A DNA stretch of 64,000 bases, taken from contig NW_022985067.1 in NCBI RefSeq assembly GCF_010015585.1, forward strand, positions 1,872,940 to 1,936,939, in the 5' to 3' direction. This DNA comes from Eremomyces bilateralis CBS 781.70. Lineage: Eukaryota > Ascomycota > Dothideomycetes > Eremomycetales > Eremomycetaceae. Positions 60,316 to 64,000 of the stretch are shown here, piece by piece (position 1 is the stretch's first letter; the number at the start of each line of letters is the position of its first letter). A model generated the notes under the pieces. The model made no database searches, was not told where the DNA came from, and worked only from the letters and a program-made list of their open reading frames with translations. A program made the position numbers and the translations under genes.

Positions 60316-61626
60316 ATGTCCGACCCGGAACCTATCCCACCGGGGCCTGTGGCCATTGTGGTTATCGGCATGGCTGGGTCTGGCAAGACCACCTTCATGC
60401 AAAGGATAATATCTGATCTTCACGCTCAAACGCCCCCATCCCCGCCATATGTCATCAACCTCGACCCCGCCGTTACAAGAGTGCCATTCGAGAGCAACGT
60501 GGATATACGAGACAGCGTGGACTACAAGGAAGTCATGCGGCAATACAATTTAGGCCCGAATGGAGGGATCCTAACAAGCCTAAACCTTTTCGCGACCAAG
60601 GTGGATCAAGTGATAGGGCTGGTGGAGAAGCGGTTTGGACTACAATCACCAGCCCAAGGAGATCCATCGCAAACAGGGACGAAGGGACCGGACGCAAGTC
60701 AGGCCCCGTCGGGCAAGACAGCATCAGGAGACGAGCCCACGCCATCGCCGGATGCGCTGGAAACCCCTCGCTATCTTCTCTTCGACACCCCCGGCCAAAT
60801 CGAGGTCTTTACCTGGTCTGCTTCGTCCTCGATCCTCCTCTCCGCCCTCTCCACGACCATGCCCACAGTCATCGCCTACATCATCGACACCCCGCGCGCC
60901 GCTTCTTCCACCGCCACATTCATGGCCAACATGCTGCATGCGGTCAGCATTCTGTACCGCACCAGCCTTCCCATGGTCCTCGTATTTAACAAAGCCGATG
61001 TGCCGGAGGGTGATGCGATGGACATGGACCCCGCCGATACTCTCGACCGGGGGAGTTTGGTGGATAAGTGCGTACGGTGGATGCGCGACTGGGAGGTCTT
61101 CCAGGAAGCCGTCCGGGATGAGAGCGGGCCGGACGATCTGGGTGAGGGATCGGGCTACATGTCTAGTCTTACCAACAGCATGTCACTGGTACTGGAGGAG
61201 TTCTACAATACCCTGAGCGTGGTCGGCGTTTCTTCGATGACTGGGCAAGGAGTCCCGGAGTTTTTCGACGGAGTAGAAGAAAAGCGGCAGGAGTTCATCC
61301 GGGATTATTGGCCTGAAGTGCTCAAGAGGCGGAAGGAGAAAGAACAGGCCAAGGAAAGTCGCCGCGAGAAGGAGCTGAGCAAGTTGATGAAAGACATGGA
61401 GGTTGGGGGAGGGGGGAGTCGGACGAAGAACGTGGAGCCGGAGACTGTGAGTGACGTTGAAGCCGAGAGTGAGGATAGCCAGGATGAGGATGATGACGAC
61501 GAGGATGCCGGGCTCGATTCCGGGCTTCAGAAAAGATACAGAAGCGCGCTGGAAGATGCCAGTGAAGGCCAGGACGATGATATGAGCTTCGCCCGATACG
61601 TGAGGAATGCAGGCGCCATGGGTTGA
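60316..61626 (+). CDS. NPA3: GPN-loop GTPase 1 (Npa3/XAB1)
   Basis: A single exon of 436 aa. It has the P-loop GMAGSGKTT (18-26), the diagnostic Gly-Pro-Asn insertion GPN (80-82, LGPNGGILTSLN), the switch DTPGQIEVFTW (158 on) and the guanine-specificity motif NKAD (225-228). By family knowledge GPN1 pairs with GPN2/GPN3 and is needed for assembly and nuclear import of RNA polymerase II. Residues 110-150 are a Ser/Thr/Pro/Gly-rich insertion between the GPN motif and the DTPG motif that is not part of the fold. The C-terminal third is a charged coiled coil (RRKEKEQAKESRREKELSK) followed by an acidic run (EDDDDEDAG) and the conserved end SFARYVRNAG. It converges with the aldo-keto reductase gene. 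Confidence 0.97.
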   Translation: MSDPEPIPPGPVAIVVIGMAGSGKTTFMQRIISDLHAQTPPSPPYVINLDPAVTRVPFESNVDIRDSVDYKEVMRQYNLGPNGGILTSLNLFATKVDQVIGLVEKRFGLQSPAQGDPSQTGTKGPDASQAPSGKTASGDEPTPSPDALETPRYLLFDTPGQIEVFTWSASSSILLSALSTTMPTVIAYIIDTPRAASSTATFMANMLHAVSILYRTSLPMVLVFNKADVPEGDAMDMDPADTLDRGSLVDKCVRWMRDWEVFQEAVRDESGPDDLGEGSGYMSSLTNSMSLVLEEFYNTLSVVGVSSMTGQGVPEFFDGVEEKRQEFIRDYWPEVLKRRKEKEQAKESRREKELSKLMKDMEVGGGGSRTKNVEPETVSDVEAESEDSQDEDDDDEDAGLDSGLQKRYRSALEDASEGQDDDMSFARYVRNAGAMG

Positions 61627-62030
61627 AGTATCCGTGGTGGCTGTCGCATGGTTCAATGTAGCAACACTATAACAAAAGGAGCATCCGCCTCCGCAGCAGA
61701 TGAGAATTCAGCCCGATGCGATATATCTACCCGGGACTGAAAGGGGATTGTGGGGAGGAAGTGATTTGGTTGAAAACTGGTAAAACAGTAGAGTTCGAGA
61801 TCACATCTAGTCCATGAGCTCAGGGTTGTATTGCCTTATGGATTTGTGCTAAAATTTGTCCAAAGGCTAGATTGAATTGAGGCGTGGAAGACCTCCGATT
61901 CCTTATGCCTGCTCCTGTCTAAGCAGTGGCCGAATCAAATCAAATATTCCACATGATGTAGTCCCGCTCATACCCGTCATATCGTAACCGTCCGATCTAG
62001 CTTCTGCCGCGCTCAATGGATAGTATCCAC
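61627..62030. other. Convergent intergenic region
   Basis: 404 bp between NPA3 and the aldo-keto reductase gene. It holds both 3' ends and no gene. Confidence 0.4.
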
Positions 62031-63062
62031 TCATTCGTCATCTCCGAAGAACACGCGAACCGGCAACCATGCATCTCCGCAGACCTTGAATCGTTCCGGC
62101 ATAGAGCTGATCTTCTCAATCTCCTCAGCAGTGAGTTCCCAGCCATCCAGCTGGAAGTTTGCCTCGATGCGCTTAGGAGTAACGGACTTGGGGATGACCG
62201 AAGTACCGCGCTGAAGACCCCACTTCAACAAGACCACCTGCACGGATTTGCCCTTGTCTGCGGCAAGTTTGAGGAGGGTCTCGTTTTGGTAGAGAGGCGA
62301 ACCGGTGGACCCCATGCAGGAGTACGCGGTGCAGTGGATGCCCTTCTGCTTGCAGTAGTCGATCAGCTTCGGCGAGGGGCAGTTAGGATGCAGCTCGATC
62401 TGGTTGACGGCCGGGACAATCTTGCAGGACGGGTCGTTCAAGAGGGTTTCGAGGTTCTTGATCGCGAAATTGGAGACTCCGATGTTCTTGACGCGGCCCG
62501 ATGCTGGCAGCTTCTGCATCTCTTGCCAGGTCTTGAGGAAATCCCAATCCGGAAGATGCTTCTTAAGGTCCTTCGGGTCCGTTGAGCTCGGCCAGTGCAT
62601 GAGGTACAGATCAACGTAGTCCAACCCCAAGCTCTTCAGGCTGCTTGTGATTCCCTCCTCAACGATGTGGTGCCAGGTGTTGTCCAGCTTGGTGGTCACC
62701 CAGATCTCCTCCCGTGGCACACCGCTGTCGCGGATACCATCACCAACTTCTTTCTCATTCCCATAGGCCAAAGCGGTATCAATGTGGCGGTAGCCTTGTT
62801 GAAGGGCAGCCTTGACGGCCTCCCGAACCTGGCCAGGTGAAGATTGCCATGTCCCCAGTCCAACGGCGGGGATTTTGGCGCCCGTGTTGAGGGTGAAGGT
62901 CTTCTTCGTCCAGTTGAGATCTGATGCCATTTTTGCGGTAGTCGTTGAGCTGAAGGGTTGTGGTTTGAAGTGCAGGAATTGGGATTGGAAATGGGATAGG
63001 GCTGTATTCGGCGAAGCACGACGTATCAAAGATGTCAATGGAGTTGGAGAAAGTCCAAGCAT
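62031..63062 (-). CDS. Aldo-keto reductase (Gcy1/glycerol-dehydrogenase-like)
   Basis: A single exon of 343 aa from the first ATG, or 299 aa from M45 (62930). It is a TIM-barrel NADPH reductase with a full catalytic tetrad: D95, Y100, K125 and H156 (RHIDTALAYGN, TTKLDN, LMHWP). Further motifs are VGLGTWQS, IGVSNFAIKNLETLL, VNQIELHPNCP, and the cofactor segment VIPKSVTPKRIEANF. It resembles yeast Gcy1 and fungal glycerol dehydrogenases or aldehyde reductases, but the substrate is not certain. Residues 1-44 are Ser/Thr/Phe-rich with two Arg and no acid, like a mitochondrial presequence, and precede the standard AKR start MASDLNWTKKTF. M45 has a strong AAAATGGC context while M1 has a weak one, so the short cytosolic form may dominate. 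Confidence 0.94.
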   Translation of the reverse strand: MLGLSPTPLTSLIRRASPNTALSHFQSQFLHFKPQPFSSTTTAKMASDLNWTKKTFTLNTGAKIPAVGLGTWQSSPGQVREAVKAALQQGYRHIDTALAYGNEKEVGDGIRDSGVPREEIWVTTKLDNTWHHIVEEGITSSLKSLGLDYVDLYLMHWPSSTDPKDLKKHLPDWDFLKTWQEMQKLPASGRVKNIGVSNFAIKNLETLLNDPSCKIVPAVNQIELHPNCPSPKLIDYCKQKGIHCTAYSCMGSTGSPLYQNETLLKLAADKGKSVQVVLLKWGLQRGTSVIPKSVTPKRIEANFQLDGWELTAEEIEKISSMPERFKVCGDAWLPVRVFFGDDE

Positions 63063-64000
63063 ACCGATCGAGGGGCACTCTTCATATAAATACTAATTGG
63101 ACCGATGACGCGACAGACCGTGGCTAAAATACATACTCGTGGGGTTGAGGACCCGAACAATATTACGGAATACTCTCGGGAGCAACAGGAATTGGCAGTT
63201 TGCCACGCGAATTTGCCAGGTAGTTTTCTACTTTCCTAGCTTAAGCGGGACGGCGGGAGATTCCAATATTCGATGGATGGGGATCGCTGCACAATGTTAA
63301 TGCCCCGCCGGTAAAATTCCTCACCATCAAGGGACTCACGGCGCTCAAAGCCTCCAATCTCAAACTACAGCACTCACTCAAGTGACATGTTACCGTAGGC
63401 AACGGCGGGGGATCACGTGCACTGATGACTTCACGATCCACTCCAGTCCACTACAGTCCACCACAGTCCACCAAACCATTGAGGATTTTGTAGGCATTTA
63501 GCCGGAATACGTGGTATAGGCAGGAAGGATGTCACTTGGCGACAAGTACATAGTTGCTGAGTGCTAAGTGTTCTCCGTAATTCGAAGAATATGTGGCGCT
63601 AAACCAATCCATCCCACATTCCCACTGCTTGAGCGACTGCCCAGTGGCCACCCCACACCGTCAACGTCACATCGGACCCTTTTCATCCGTCCAATCATCG
63701 CGTGCATTTTTCAACTGCCGTCCAGCTCCCATTCTCCATTTCTCATTTCTCCCTTCATCGTTGCATGCCCATCTGCACATCTGCACCTCTACAATCTGCA
63801 GAGCGGTTTTAATGCCAAGTTCGCTTGACATGTACCCATGATCTTGACAAGCACCTGTCATTTAGGCCGTTGCTTGGATCATTAGGTGCTGATAACCCGG
63901 GGGACCTTGGGCACCACCAGTTGGATTGGATGCAATCCGATTGCCCCGTTCCGTTGGATTCAATCAACCAAACTTCCGTAACACCTACCCCTGTTGATCG
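63063..64000. other. Upstream region of aldo-keto reductase to window end
   Basis: 938 bp. It includes a CCCCT stress-element-like word just upstream of M1 (63071-63075, minus strand), an AT-rich TATTTATA at about 63084-63091 on the minus strand, and a CAGTCCAC repeat (63438-63472). No gene is recognised. Confidence 0.4.
63438..63472. repeat. Short tandem repeat, CCACTACAGT-like 10-bp units
   Basis: Three to four imperfect copies of a roughly 10-bp unit containing CAGTCCAC, about 370 bp upstream of the aldo-keto reductase start. Confidence 0.7.

Overview
This window looks like a chromosome-arm segment from a filamentous ascomycete (Pezizomycotina). The class Eurotiomycetes, an Aspergillus/Penicillium-type genome, is my best guess. 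The evidence is the gene content (Zn2Cys6 and fungal bZIP regulators, a SAT4-type rhodopsin-domain membrane protein, fungal tRNA ligase, fungal SLD3 and CAC2). It also includes the many short GT-AG introns (47 to 93 bp, one of 150 bp) with CTAAC/CTGAC-like branch sites. I find no rRNA, tRNA, CRISPR array or recognisable transposon. All exon boundaries below were read by eye from splice signals and reading-frame continuity.

Layout, left to right. CAC2 (CAF-1 chromatin assembly WD40 subunit, minus, runs off the left edge). A phytanoyl-CoA-dioxygenase-family gene (minus) with an in-frame stop in exon 1. An amino-acid/choline-type permease with seven exons (minus). A rhodopsin-domain (SAT4-like) membrane protein (plus). 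A 743-codon single-exon gene (minus) that fuses a PD-(D/E)XK nuclease-like domain, a Cys cluster and a protein-kinase domain. SLD3 replication initiator (plus). S-adenosylhomocysteine hydrolase (minus). A 4.4 kb non-coding stretch. A membrane-anchored histidine-acid-phosphatase-family protein without its catalytic motifs (plus). A 1311-aa VPS9-ankyrin-PX endosomal protein (plus). APS kinase (plus) and V-ATPase subunit C (minus), convergent. A 3.1 kb leader region and a Zn2Cys6 regulator (plus). KAP114/importin-9 (plus), convergent with eIF3h (minus). A 4 kb gene-poor stretch, a bZIP regulator (minus), and a 7.4 kb gene-free stretch with small tandem repeats. tRNA ligase TRL1, NPA3/GPN1 (both plus) and an aldo-keto reductase (minus).

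Most genes are housekeeping: chromatin assembly and replication initiation (CAC2, SLD3), methyl cycle and sulfate assimilation (SAHH, APS kinase), trafficking and acidification (VPS9-PX protein, VMA5), nuclear import (KAP114, NPA3 for RNA polymerase II assembly), translation (eIF3h) and tRNA splicing/HAC1-type ligation (TRL1). They are not an operon or a biosynthetic cluster; each has its own promoter. The accessory content is the nuclease-kinase fusion, the dioxygenase with a nonsense codon and the pseudo-phosphatase. The nuclease-kinase fusion at 10768-12999 is the best candidate for unusual biology.
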